Made by a program: the position numbers and the translations under genes. A stretch of DNA of 64,000 nucleotides from Actinostola sp. cb2023 (Eukaryota > Cnidaria > Anthozoa > Actiniaria > Actinostolidae), in the NCBI GenBank assembly GCA_033675265.1, contig JAUJYZ010000742.1, positions 278,001 through 342,000 of the forward strand, read 5' to 3'. This document shows, one piece after another, positions 52,264 through 63,950 of this stretch. Positions within the stretch are counted from its first letter, which is position 1; every line of letters begins with the position of its first letter. The notes beneath the pieces are model-generated. The model did no database searches, was not told the origin of the DNA, and worked only from the letters and a program-made list of their open reading frames with translations.

Positions 52264-53535
52264 ATGCAAGACGACGTACATGTGCCTTCAATGACTGAAG
52301 ATCAACTACCTCAAGGAGATGGTATTAAGGACCAAATGCAGAAGTTTCTTGAGCAAGTTCAACTAGAGTACGTCAATCAATCTGAAAAGAAGAACTTTCA
52401 TTTCATGCCTATTGCTAGTGGTTCTCTCTCTGTCAATCAACCAAGTTCCAATGACCATAATCCTATCAACAAAGATGTAGACACCCACGAAAGTGTAGAC
52501 ACTCATGGAACAATTAAAAGCTCATCCACTAATAGTAACATCGTTACCACTCAACTTATAGAGATCGTCAAGACTTTAGTGGAAAATCAAAACTACAGTA
52601 AATTGCCTTCTCCTGAACCAGGAATCTTCTCTGGGGATTTATTACACTACCCAATCTGGATCCAAGCATTTGAAACACTTATCGAGAACAAGACGAGACC
52701 CAACGAAAGAATCCACGTCCTGAGAAAGTACGTAGCTGGAGAAGCAAAGGAAGCGATCGATGGTCTACTGCTGTTAAAATCTGATGACGCTTACCAAAAG
52801 GCCAAAGAAATGCTTTCTAAACGTTTCGGCGATCCGTTTGCTATAGCCACCGCCTATCGTCAAAAGCTTGAATATTGGCCCAAGATCCAAAATAGTGATG
52901 CTAAGGGTCTTCGCAAGTTCACTGACTTCTTAGCACACTGTGAGAAGGCTATGGAAGGAATTAGCAGTCTACGAGTTATCGACGACGATCAAGAAAATCG
53001 TAAAATGACAGCAAAGCTTCCTAAGTGGTTTACAAATTGATGGGCCAGAGAAGTCTACCAATGCAAAGAAGAAATTGGGATGTTCCCGTCCTTCAAGAAA
53101 TTTGTAAAATTCCTGATCAAAGAATCTGATATTGCAAACGACCCAGTCTTCTCATCACAGAACCAAGAACTCCCATTGTCCAAGAAACGAAAGGATACAC
53201 TAAAACCACTCAAAGTCGCAAGTACCTTATCAGTAGGAACACAAAAGGAAGATGAACATGGTCAACAATGTTGTCTAGTTTGTAAGTCTTCGCACGACAT
53301 CGATATCTGTGAAGAATTCTTAAAGAAAACAGTTCAAGAGAGAAAGGAGTTCGCCATGACCAACAGATTATGCTTCGGATGTTTAAAAGAAGGACATCGC
53401 TCTAAGGACTACAAGGAAAGAAAAACCTGTAAAAATTGCAACAGACTTCACCCAAGCTCTCTTCATGGTGACGTAAAAGGGAAACCACTAAAAATGTCAA
53501 AGCAGACAAGTCAACGGAAACCATCAACCAAGTAA
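52264..53535 (+). pseudogene. BEL/Pao-like gag (DUF1759) and zinc knuckles
   Basis: One frame with a single internal TGA at 53038-53040. The DUF1759-like core is PEPGIFSGDLLHYPIWIQAF and LRKYVAGEAKEAIDGLL, followed by a helix with LSKRFGDPFAIATAYRQKLE. After the TGA come zinc-binding motifs CCLVCKSSHDIDIC and CFGCLKEGH. The frame differs by one from 51444-52235. The TGA replaces a residue between FTN and WAREVYQC, plausibly a CGA to TGA change. Confidence 0.8.
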
Positions 53536-53579
53536 CTTCTAATTACACCAAAGTAAAGTTTAACACTGTAACCTACTCA

Positions 53580-54130
53580 ATGATTGTACCAGTTTGGACA
53601 TACCATAAAGACGATCCAGGAAATGAGAGATTAACTTACGCAATGATTGTACCAGTTTGGACATACCATAAAGACGATCCAGGAAATGAGAGATTAACTT
53701 ACGCACTGCTAGACGATCAACCAGATACGACATCTGTAAAAGGAAAACTACTTGGTGACAAGGGTGAAAAAACCCAACTTTCCTTAACCACGCTTCACGC
53801 TGAAAGTAAGATTGTTGATAGTTATAAAGTCAAGAGTCTAGCTGTTCGTGATCTCAATCGCCAGATACGACATCTGTAAAAGGAAAACTACTTGGTGTCA
53901 AGGGTGAAAAAACTCAACTTTCCTTAACCACGCTTCACGCTGAAAGTAAGATTGTTGATAGTTATAAAGTCAAGGGTCTAGCTGTTCGTGATCTCAATCG
54001 CCAAGTTACCATCACGCTTCCAAGAACGTTTACTCGTTTTTCCATCCCCGCTCAAAAAAATCAGATTCCTCGTCCAGAAGCAGCAAGGCAGTGGACTCAC
54101 ACTGAACGTATTGCAGAAAAACTTATGCCG
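53580..54130 (+). pseudogene. BEL/Pao-like aspartic protease with two internal tandem duplications
   Basis: Reads MIVPVWTYHKDDPGNERLTY, duplicated exactly once with a 63 bp period (53580-53642 and 53643-53705), then ALLDDQPDTTSV, the DDQxDT-type active site of BEL proteases. A second duplication of 140 bp (53721-53860 and 53861-54000) shifts the frame. Downstream codons read RFSIPAQKNQIPRPEAARQW, the usual linker to the reverse transcriptase, before the sequence changes to the Ty3-like element near 54130. Confidence 0.75.
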
Positions 54131-54138
54131 TATATAGG

Positions 54139-54258
54139 CTGTGGTAGCCTCGCTTGCATGAATGAAGAGTGCTTCCGAAATCCAACATGGCGTCGTCGTT
54201 GTTGTAGTTTAATCTAGGTTTAGATATCCGTTTCCATCCGCTCACAGAAAACCTACAT
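54139..54258 (+). repeat. Probable LTR end and primer-binding site of the Ty3-like element
   Basis: Sequence from TGTGGTAGCC to CCTACA has the TG...CA form and is followed at once by TGGTGTCAGGACAAGTGGGA, which begins with TGG like a tRNA primer-binding site. The gag ATG is at 54284. No 3' LTR is present in the window. Confidence 0.5.
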
Positions 54259-54283
54259 GGTGTCAGGACAAGTGGGATAGAAG

Positions 54284-55228
54284 ATGGCAAGTTGGCAAAT
54301 CACCTCACCTGAAAAGTTCGACTTCGGAAAGCCAGATACGTGGCCAAAGTGGCGCAAGAAATTTGACAGATTTCGTGTTGCATCGGGACTTGACAAAAAG
54401 GACGGCCCAAGTCAGATCAATGCGTTAATTTACTCCATGGGCGAGAGAGCCGACGATATTTTCAGCACCTTCACTTTAACAGAGGATCAAGCGAAGGAAT
54501 ACAAGGAAGTAGTTGAAAAAATCGAAAGTCATTTCATAAAAAAAAGAAATCCTATCTTCGAGAGAGCAAAGTTTAACCAACGGGTGCAGTTAGCCGGTGA
54601 AAGCGCCGACTCATTCGTCACTGACCTTCATAGTTTGGCCCAGCATTGCACATACGGTAATCTAACTGATGAATTGATCCGTGACAGACCCGTTGTTGGT
54701 CTTCCAGATGCTAAATTGTCTCAAAGATTGCAGTTAAATCCAGATTTAACCCTAGAGAAAGCCGTTGACCAGGCAAGGTTAAACGAAGCCGTAAAGAAAC
54801 AACAGAGTGTCATCAGAGGTAGTCAGATAGATGAAGAAAAACAAAATGTTGAAGTCATTCAGAGAAAACCCTTCAAGAAAAATAATTCAGCTCCGAAGGC
54901 GAAGGAGTCGATGAAGACAGCTGAGTCGAAATGTAGTAGATGTGGCAAAGCACCTTCACACCCTCGACAACAATGTCCAGCAAAAGAAGCTACCTGCCAT
55001 AAATGTAAGAAAACAGGGCATTTCCAAGCTGTGCGTAGAAGTGTGGGAGAGGTGATCGAATAGACAGAATTCTTCATGGGATCTGTCCACATTGACGAGC
55101 TCAGCAGTAGTGATAGTTATTGGAACGTGGACCTTGCGCTCCAAGGTGTCCCAATCAACTGTAAAATAGACACTGGCGCAGATGTCACAGTTGTACAAGA
55201 GCATGTCATTAAAGTGCTACTACGATGA
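54284..55228 (+). pseudogene. Ty3/Gypsy-like gag and protease, 3' truncated
   Basis: Gag from ATG at 54284: a helical capsid region (residues 10-170) and zinc knuckles CSRCGKAPSHPRQQC and CHKCKKTGHF. A TAG at 55061-55063 follows VGEVIE, and the same frame continues TEFFMGSVHIDELSSSDSYW then the protease core CKIDTGADVTVV (DTG). The sequence breaks off about 55205, so reverse transcriptase and integrase are missing. The stop between gag and protease may be a mutation or, as in some retroelements, a suppressed stop. Confidence 0.8.
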
Positions 55229-55389
55229 AATTTCGACCATTTTGAAGAGCATTTTTCTAATATAAAATGCTCAAGTAAGTTTAAATGTATATAATTCCTT
55301 CAGAAAACTAACATTTACAGTCCTAGCTGGAATCACAGGCAATTTACGTCCGCCATTGCTCGATCATGTTCTTGTGAGCCCGCGTTCAC

Positions 55390-55718
55390 TTGGTACATAT
55401 GCGGGCTTGTGACGTCAGTTTCTCAACCACAAGCCTTGGCGTCGCTTGGCTTTGTACGGAGAGGCTGTTTTTGTTTGTTTATCCAAGTCAAAAAACACTA
55501 ATACCAAAGCGAAAAAGATGCAGAACGACACTGATATGTCATCAGACATCTGAGTCTTTCCATTCTACAAACGAGGACTTCCTGCCTTACGATGAAGATT
55601 TGGAGCCAATACCAAATGAGCAAGAAGCTGCCGAATATGTGATGGAAGTCGCTCGTGAAAACGAGGAAGAACAAATACTTTTAAGCCGTTTTTCTGGCGA
55701 AGTCGATGTTGTAGATTG
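55390..55718 (+). CDS. P2RX7_C-domain protein, exon 1
   Basis: Open from ATG at 55390, although the true start is uncertain and could lie at an earlier exon. The end is acidic (EDLEPIPNEQEAAEYVMEVA and GEVDVVDW) and stops at a donor (TTG|GTAAGT) with two bases of the Trp codon. Joined to the next two exons the coding length is 795 nt (264 residues), with phase consistent at both junctions. The Ty3-like fragment ends less than 200 bp upstream. Confidence 0.65.
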
Positions 55719-55893
55719 GTAAGTAAGAATCCTTACATTAAATGTAATCAGAAAAAGTCGGGTTTTCATAGTTGAAGCGAGGAATAAAGTGGCGGTCCTC
55801 ATATTCAACGTATGATTTTATGTAAGCTTATGGCGAATCCCTTATGGTAAACATGAACTAATACTGAGTATTTTCATTCTTTTTTATTGTCAG

Positions 55894-56145
55894 GTGCAAG
55901 TGTTCCAGCTGCACTCTAGACTTGGTAGTTAAATGCGATGAATGCCGTTGTTGTATGGAGGTGGGTCGTTGTCGAGAGAAAATGGAGGAGATAGACGAGG
56001 AGGAAAGCTGCATCATTGACCATGTGGCTTTTACAAACGTTTGTTTGGATACGTGGGTGCTCGAAGTAGCTGGAATAGGCCTAAAGACAAAGGCAAAAAG
56101 ATCATATACAGCAATGTTAGATCGAGAACGTCCCGCTAATTCAGA
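55894..56145 (+). CDS. P2RX7_C-domain protein, exon 2
   Basis: Completes the Trp codon after an acceptor (TTGTCAG), then reads CKCSSCTLDLVVKCDECRCC, CIIDHVAFTNVCLDTWVLEV and KRSYTAMLDRERPANSE. W-C-x-C-x2-C, then C-x2-C-x-x-C and CLDxWVL are the signature of the cysteine-rich zinc-binding cytoplasmic 'ballast' domain of P2X7 receptors. In invertebrates this domain occurs in many proteins without the channel part, as here. It ends at donor GA|GTAAGT. Confidence 0.85.
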
Positions 56146-57444
56146 GTAAGTCATTGTGCATTTCGTGAATTCGATAGAAATTACTGTCGCAGCTGGAAAA
56201 ACTCATTGAATTCAAAACTTGTCATTTTGATTTCATGACATCCTAATGCTAATAACAAATCAGCCCTAACCTTAGACTAGATCAAAATATGGTGTGTATC
56301 ATATCATAAAACCTATGTGTAGTGTAACTTTCACTTATCCAATGAAACCCTTTATATGCCTTTTTGCCCCCGCAGGGTTTCGGCCTCTGGAGGCATATAT
56401 TGTAGTCCCCACGTAATATGTAAATATATATAGTATATAGGGCAAATCTCGATTTTTCAACTTTACGACCGCAAAGGACCACTGGGATTGTGACTGGCTG
56501 AAATAAACGCAGGCTCACTGTGTTTTATAACAGTACCGATCATCACCGAAAAAAAAATGATACCTTTTCAGATCCACAATATAAACACACTAAAAACTAC
56601 TACTCAGAAGCTGAATACCAAAATACTGATGTGCGGATCGGAACTCAGAAGCTGAAGGAAACATTCCGTCACGATGAAGAATGTGACGCCATGTTCCGGG
56701 GATGTTGGAACCACTCGAGGCGAAAGAAAGCCACCTGATTTTCAAAATGGGCCACAGTACACGGATTATATACGAATATTTTATATCTCAAGGTGCATTT
56801 TATGGTTCTTTTCGTCCTTTGTCTTTATCCTATTAGCAGAATATGTAGCATATTTGAACGGCATGCTTGTTCGAGCGTGGGTCTACTGTCTAAAGTCGTC
56901 ACATGTGTTCTTGTATGTTATTTTCAAAAAGCCCAAGAATACACGAAATTGTTTTCGTAGTGAAAATTAAATGCATCGCAGATGTACATCAACAATTGTA
57001 CTTTAGTTTTTGGTTATATTTACACTTGCATACTCGAGTATCGTAAATATAGAAGAGAAAATCTACTTGATACATGAATTGAAAGTCAATCTAATTACGC
57101 ATGGATGCTCTGCCGAGTCACGCAACGAGTGACCAAACAATGTTTTAGTCACGCTGCGATGCCAAGGGTTTTGCACCATTTTCTGAAATAGTTTCCTAAT
57201 GTAATTCTTTAGCTAAAATATAAGGAATTTAATTTGTTGTACTCGTTTGTAATCAATCAATGATTTTCATATAAGAGATTGAATTAGAATATTGATGAAA
57301 AACCTGACCTTCAGTAGCCTACTATGCAGACGCTGTGTAGCGCTTCAGTGATGAACAGAAATGTAACACGTATTTACAACCAAATATAATCTAGTTTACT
57401 TTTCAGATTAATTTATAGTTCCCAGTCAGTTTTTAAAGAACGGG

Positions 57445-60400
57445 GGCAGCTGTGACACGGCTTAAAAACCGCTGATTGGTTAATATTTTTTCGCTTTGAG
57501 AGTGCGCAATAAAGGATACCGCTTAATTTAGCGCGGGCTCATTCAAAATGGCGGTCGAAAAGTCATGTTCGTGACAAGAAAATTTTCACACAAAAAGTTG
57601 TTTCAATCACTGTTCTTTTACGAAAACTCTCTTCTAATCAAAGGATATTGTAGAACTTGAGTTCATATGTTCAAATATGGGCTTCAATTCCAATATAGTA
57701 GCTTTACTGTCACAGAAAACTATCACCATGTCCGGAGGAAGTGTCAGGAATATCATAAACAACTACATCGGTATATCGGCATTCTCCCTTGTGTTCTTCA
57801 ATAATCAGGAGATCATTTTCCTTGAGGATAATTTTTTGAATAGGTTGTATCTCTATGAGGTAATTCTGCAGTAATCGTCAATGAGACATCGATACTAGTC
57901 ATGAATCAGGCCGTTAGAAAGAGTTGGAATGCCATCCACTTCATTCTTCAGGTGTTTGGTCAACATAAGCCTTCCTACTTCTTGCAATATTGGTAAGTTT
58001 ATTTTACACTTTCCTTTGTACATATATCAACTTTCTTGGATGCTCGTTGTCAGGGAATGATTGAAAAATACGAAATTGAGTGTTACAGGGGCGACTACTC
58101 AAGAACATGCAAGAAAATCGAACGTTTTCGATCTTGTACTATCTTTTTACTAAAATAATAATAATATGAATATTAGATCCATCTATTCGGCTTCCCTTCA
58201 TCGTTTACATCGATCATTACAAGTTACCTTTCATGGTAAAAATGTTGTATACTCGCGAGGCATTCATGTCCATTTAGGAGTAACATGAATTAGACCATCA
58301 TGACTCGCATCAAGAGCCTACAGATAATTCTAACTATCAGTGCGTGCCAGCGATATTTCAGCGGTCTGGTGGTTATCTGTAGGCAGTTATCTGCAAAAAC
58401 GAGCCTGCGTAGGTCAGCGGATTGGTTGTTATCTGTAGGTTACTACAGTGCTGTCGTTTCAATCATCATTCATTTGTTGTTGTTGTTGTTGGATTGCTTT
58501 CAATCCACATAGACAATGTATAATAAAACAATATTATTATTGGATGAGGTTTTGATGATATCCAATAACACTTACCTCTACATTGATAATTCCGGATATC
58601 ATCAAAACCTCATCCAATAATAATATTGTTTATTATAGTGCCATAAGCTAATCAGGTTGAATTAATTGATTCCCTTATTCTTTTGTGTAGTTTTGCTTTT
58701 TAAAATTGTTTGACCATTTCATTTTGTTTATTGTTTGGGGGTATATTTACTGACCATAACAAATTATTTGTGGAGTTACAGTTTGTTAAAAAGTGAAAAT
58801 TGAAGGAAGTCTATTGGACTTTTAGGAAATAGCGCTATAGAAATAAATTATTATTATTGTTATTATTATTATTAAGTCATTTTGAACTTATGGGCCACTA
58901 ATAAAGTAGGGAATGGGCAAGGTGTTGAAGCAATGCTATCTACTACATACCAATAATTTATTACATGCATAAATCATATCAACAGGCTTTATTGTTTTAT
59001 TTTACCTCAGTATTATGATGTACACTGTATCCAGGTATGAATTAGATGACATAAATCAATATTAATTTATTGTTTTCATTCACAATAAAAGTCAGTTTAA
59101 TTCTTACTGGTAAACATGTTCTTGCTTTAATTACCATAACTACCTGAGACCATATCAAATAAAATTCTAATATTTCCACTGACAAAATCAATACAATCTT
59201 GATCTCAAACCAATTTTCTTGTCCCTTGTGTATTCGAGATATCAATATAGTTCTACCGTGTAGTCCATAAAACACTGTCTTATAGTTACTATGACTTTTG
59301 TGTCAGACTTTTCGAAATAAAAATATACATGTATGTATATGTATTTCAAATGGACAAGGACTCACATGAAGTGGAATACTATAGAGTACATGTATTTCAC
59401 TTTGAATACTTAAAATATTTTTATCACACAATTTCCCTGTGCTTCAGAGTAATTTTGTTGACAAAATTATTTGTAGATATTCCATATGGTAAGGCAATTA
59501 AACAATGAATACTCATGGTTTATGGAATTTAGAGTGTCTTGAAATAGATTTCGTAAAGATGGTGTCTAGTTATAGCTGGGTGTTTATCAGTTTCTTTCAA
59601 GTGGATGCTACATATTTTTGTGCTAATTTGTTTGGGGTTCAATTCTTGAAAGAATGGGGAAAAACGGTGGGGGCAGTGTTTTATGGTCTTAGAGCATGGA
59701 TCGCTTATGGGAAAACAACAAACCTTTTTACGTGCATATTCAATCGAGTAGTTTTTACAAAGATGTACTTCTGACTGTTCTGTTGTAAACCCACGAGCCT
59801 AGCTATTATACCTGAATACAGTCCCATTACAATTCACAGCAGTGGAATCTCGCAAAACAAGACAAGAATGAACCCTAGCCTTTCGGACATTTTGTAAAAA
59901 CTCTACAAAACTATAGCATTAGAGGAAACCCCAAGAATGTGTGCACACGCATCAAAAGCGTTCAAAAAGGGCGGGGAAATTATATGTAAACAAGAAAGAC
60001 AAAGAAATGACTTGTGGTACGAACTTTGTAAGGCCAAACAAATTTATTATGTCTTAAGACCATACACAACCACAGACATAAAATTGCTTAATCAGGTTTA
60101 AGCGACTGCAAGCTTGCATCAACAATCGATCTCGGGAAATATTTTATCGAATGGCAAAGGTATTGGAAAGTAAGCTGTTGACCAACTTCGTAGAATAAAA
60201 CAGAATGTGCTTAGAAAACACTCAATAACTTAATGGCACAAGCATAGAATTTGCTGCACACCTCATATTTTGTTTAATAAAGAATAATAAACAAAATATC
60301 AAAGCCTTTCGCTTATCTTTGATGTTGTCACCTTATTTTTTGCCAAAACACGAAGACAGTTGACATTTCTCAACAAGACGATTTCTGATTCTTTTCTCCA

Positions 60401-60645
60401 AGAGTAAAGTTGTTTTTCGGACTTCCGTGTTTACTGATTTCTTTCAAAACAAGTTGGTTGTTCGAAGTGAACCCTATATATTCGCTGTTTCTGGTTGCAT
60501 TTGAAATTCCGCTTAATCTATGACGCTGAGGGTCGTACACAGTCGAATGGGTTTTGCAGCGCGGGAAACCATCGCGCGTCCGCCATTTTGTCGCGGGTAA
60601 TGTCGCGCATGCGCAGCGGTTTTTAAGCCGTGTCGGCAGCTGTAG
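57445..60645. mobile_element. Possible 3.2 kb DNA element in the intron
   Basis: CAGCTGTGACACGG with CTTAAAAACCGCTG (57447-57474) faces CAGCGGTTTTTAAG with CCGTGTCGGCAGCTG (60614-60642). The inverted repeat is about 30 bp with one small mismatch zone. Sequence resembling AAATGGCGG lies just inside both ends. No target duplication and no transposase was recognised, so this is tentative. Confidence 0.4.
58519..58638. mobile_element. Palindromic MITE, 120 bp
   Basis: TATAATAAAACAATATTATT and ATTGGATGAGGTTTTGATGA pair with TCATCAAAACCTCATCCAAT and AATAATATTGTTTATTATA. The loop is about 25 bp. TA at both ends is compatible with a TA target. Confidence 0.8.
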
Positions 60646-60799
60646 TGTCAACTATGACTAGTATATATAAACAAACATTTTACTGCATTCCAACAAATAT
60701 TAATTGACAATTTACAGTAGAAAATGCAATTCCATATTTATTTCATTTGAGCCTGTGTTTCACTAGCTCACATTTATTTTATTTTTAAAGATATTTCAG

Positions 60800-61013
60800 A
60801 TCAGTTGCCTATAGACAGTTTGTGCGTCTGGTGTGGGAATATGTTGGGGCAGGCAAAAGACTCCCTCTACCCTGCTGTGCCTATAACGCCATCAGGAAAG
60901 CATTTCCAGATCCAGAAAATGTCTACAAAGGCTATGAAGAAGAAGAAGAAGAAGAAGACAATGATGATGACAGCGAAGAGAGTGAAGATGTCAATGATAT
61001 TGAAGTCAGTTAG
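60800..61013 (+). CDS. P2RX7_C-domain protein, exon 3 (C-terminus)
   Basis: The acceptor ATATTTCAG gives the single base that completes the Glu codon of exon 2, then SVAYRQFVRLVWEYVGAGKR and LPLPCCAYNAIRKAFP. AYRQF-x-R-x-3-G-x2-G-x-R-x2-L/IP-x-C is the end of the P2X7 C-terminal domain. A poly-Glu/Asp tail (EEEEEEEDNDDDSEESEDVN) leads to the stop at 61011-61013. It confirms the gene continues across the 4.65 kb intron. Confidence 0.85.
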
Positions 61014-61074
61014 AAATTTAATAGTCGAATACCATGTAGGTACATGTACATGCTTTTTATTTCATCATAATGTT

Positions 61075-61190
61075 ATGCACCAGTCAAGTGAAACCCCCGG
61101 TCCCTCCTCCCCTCCCTCTTGAAGTGAAAGTCCCCACTTTCCCCCGCTAATGCCCAAGGGACCCCCAGGGGTTTCACTTGATTGGTGCAT
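61075..61190. mobile_element. Palindromic MITE in the presumed 3' UTR
   Basis: ATGCACCAGTCAAGTGAAAC faces GTTTCACTTGATTGGTGCAT, with a C-rich interior. It lies 62 bp after the P2RX7_C stop codon. The type is hAT-like by its CAC/CAG ends, but the target duplication is unclear. Confidence 0.75.
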
Positions 61191-61411
61191 TTCATGTATG
61201 TATACAATCATGTAAATAAATACATATCAATATTCAAACTATTTGGGCTGTTTACCATTTGGCTCTCTATACATGTACAAAATGTAATTTGAATATTCTT
61301 TTTCGTAGAAAAAGGAAATACATTAAATAACAGTAACAAATGATAAATATAGTGTTGTGAGATAATCAGTTCCATTTGTAGATTACAAATACTACATGTA
61401 TCCATGTGCAA

Positions 61412-61525
61412 ATTTTAATAAATCAGTGTAAATACTAAAACCATGCACCCTTTTGAACTAATTAGTATGTACTAATTAGTTCAAAAGGGTGCATGGTGTT
61501 AGTATTTACACTGATTTATTAAAAT
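61412..61525. repeat. Long near-perfect hairpin
   Basis: Arms of about 52 bp: ATTTTAATAAATCAGTGTAA, ATACTAAAACCATGCACCC and TTTTGAACTAATTAGTA mirror the sequence on the other side of a short centre (TGTAC). Only one or two bases differ between arms. It is flanked by A/T-rich DNA. Confidence 0.85.
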
Positions 61526-61652
61526 CTCATCTTATTTACGAAAAATTATTTGTTTCTCTTTCTCTTTCTGGTGAACAAATGCAAAGGTTTTTAAATATTT
61601 GTTGAAGAAGAACAATATCATGAATATAGTAGATGCATGTGTACATAACATG

Positions 61653-61940
61653 TATACACCTATTTCAACTAACGTTGTTGCGTTCAAAACAACAAGCATC
61701 AAGCCAAGACCGAAGTGAATGCTGGTTATGTGCTGACAATTATTTAAATCACAGTTGTTTCTATGAGTAATAATTACAAAATGTGAACATTTTCACGTGC
61801 TTGTTTGCATATCACACTTCGTTCCATAGAAAATAGGTCTGATTTGAATAATTTGCCAACACAAAACCAGCATTCACTTTGGTCTTGGCTTGATGCTTGT
61901 TGCTTTGAACGCGACAACGTTAGTTGAAATAGGTGTATAT
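61653..61940. mobile_element. MITE, 288 bp
   Basis: Ends TATACACCTATTTCAACTAA and TTAGTTGAAATAGGTGTATA. The arms continue about 75 bp, including ACAACAAGCATCAAGCCAAG against CTTGGCTTGATGCTTGTTG. TA flanks fit a TA target site. Confidence 0.85.
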
Positions 61941-63850
61941 TATTTGTCACTAACTGCTTCCACTACACTGTCCCTTTGTGTGGCCTTTACGTGGTAAGCC
62001 ACATTTTCGGCAGTTGGGTGCTTTCCTTGTTTTTGTGGCACCTGTACTTGTTACTCCCTCGGTCATAGCTTGAACTTCAGAGTCTATAAAAAATAAGAAT
62101 ACAACACACTTCATGTACCATAATTTTACTTTAGGTGTCTGATTTTAGGTACATTTTACAACTTTTGGGGATAATGCATAAACATAATTGTGATGTCATA
62201 ATGTACCTAAGCATGTTGGAGGGCAAATAACTATTTCTTTTTCTTTTCTTGACCTATACTTCTCTTTTGCTCCCTCCTTGCTTTACTTTTCAATGAAGGC
62301 ACTCTGCAGTGAATCTGGTACTTTGTTGTTAAGTTCATCCTCAATGTATTTAAGTGTCATTGTACCTAAGAACCAGGCAACCTTCACGGAGGGTCGGCCA
62401 ATCACCTTTGCATTTTCATCGTTTGTTTTCTATCTGATTAGATTATGATTGGCGAGTTTTCGTGAAATTCGGATAATTCGTTGCTGATTTTGACCACCCC
62501 CCTTGTTTTGGTCTTAATTTGACACACTGAGAGGGTAAAATTTGGTGAAATTGAAAGGCTAAATTATCGAACTTCGGATTCATTTCTTAACATTTTACGA
62601 TAGATATGTATTCTTGTGTATTTCAACAGCATATTTATGCAATACCAATTAAATGTGGATAAAACGGCTTGCTGTAGTGCCTTGACAAAGAGTTGCCGCT
62701 TTTGGCCTTACGTAATTAGACGTATTTTTGACCATTTTTAAAGCCGATTTTCTCCAAAGTGCGGCAGTTCATTAAAGAATTAGGACTTTCTTTCATTACA
62801 CCATCTATAGCTCTCAAGAAAATTCGAAACTCTTATTTGGCAAGTTAACATCCTGTCGCGTGAGCGTTCTTCAAAGTTTGACCAAATTAGCATAATGAAC
62901 ATTTTCCCGGGTGAACGTCATGCTTGAATTGTAACGAAGACAAACAAAACTTCACATCTAGTCAGCCTTGGAGAAAGCTCGGGGAATATCAGTGAAGTTG
63001 GCCTGATATTGAATAGAGCCGGAAATTTAGACGCAACTGAGGAGGCGAAAATTTCCATGACGATATGTCCCAAGCACAGGAAAAAACTAACGACTGACTG
63101 GTCTGGCAGAAAGAGCATCACATGCTCCTATCCCACTCACGAGGGCCGAGGAAAAGTATGAAGAATGTCCGCCGTGTAAATGCCATTATATCTGCGGAAA
63201 TATATCGTTCTCACAATGCAAACGTTCCTATTGGCTCAGGTTAGTAAAGTTAGGCTGTAAGAAATATTTATCCGTGCGATACCCTTATTATGATATAATG
63301 TAAAATCTAGTCTAGGAATAAACACCAGTAGAAGTACCCTAGAAGACAAAGATGTATTGTTTCGAACACATTGATAATTATTAACGAAACGTGACGCAAA
63401 GACAAATCTCTGTCGCCCAGGAATTTGATAGTCGTGATATTGGTTCAAATTGCTTTGCTATCTGGGGGTGTGGTCCGTAAACCGGCTACTCTAAATGTAG
63501 TGCACCCCCCTTCCCTCTACAAAACCCCTTCACAAAACTGTGAGATTGTATTTTTACTTTATTTATTTTTACTATATTTTGAAAAGGAGAGTAGTTAACG
63601 TTGTTATTTGATTAAAGAGGAAATTTGAGCGAATGGAAATTATTTCGTAAGGGCTTTCTTACTCTTATGTTGCTTGGGCTTCCTGTGGTAGTTTACCCCC
63701 AGTTTTTTCACAGGCAGCCCAATCATTGTTTCTGAGGCTACTAAATACTAAATAAAAATATATTTGCGTCTTTTTTGATGGGTTTCCTGTGGTAGAGAGA
63801 GAGAGCGCGCGCAATGCGTAAGGCTTGGTTCCCTGTGCATAAACATGTAT
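61941..63850. other. Non-coding stretch
   Basis: No supported gene. CCACATTTTCGGCAGTTGGG near 62001 (minus strand CPNCRKC-like) could be a remnant of a zinc-knuckle exon but is too short to name. The segment near 62370-62510 resembles 6750-6880. The CTTCCTGTGGTA motif recurs at about 63680 and 63784, as it also does near 4312, 43570 and 46034. Confidence 0.4.
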
Positions 63851-63950
63851 GTTGGGCTCTCTGTGCGCGTCCCGCAAGACGCGCCCGCACAAGTGTGGTA
63901 GTGAAACACTTGTGTAGGGCGTCCTGAGGGACGCGCACAGGGAGCCCAAC
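63851..63950. mobile_element. GC-rich palindromic element
   Basis: GTTGGGCTCTCTGTGCGCGT with CCCGCAAGACGCGCC faces GGGCGTCCTGAGGGACGCGC and ACAGGGAGCCCAAC, with an inner ACAAGTGT/ACACTTGT pair. A further copy of CGCACAGGGAGCCCAACAT follows at about 63965-63983. No coding capacity. Confidence 0.7.

Larger units (their letters stand above)
56146..60799. other. 4.65 kb intron of the P2RX7_C gene
   Basis: Contains repeats and mobile-element remnants: a 30 bp inverted repeat pair at 57445-57474 and 60614-60645 that may mark the ends of a 3.2 kb element, a palindromic MITE at 58519-58638 and a short (ATT)n run near 58848. Open frames at 57677-57874 and 59505-59774 have no recognisable domains. The exons on both sides agree in phase, so the intron is plausible despite its length. 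Confidence 0.6.

Noticed and set aside
60370..60651. 93-codon minus-strand frame beginning near a CAAAATGGCGG context
   Set aside because: No recognisable domain; it overlaps the possible terminal repeat of the intronic element and competing frames there are equally open.
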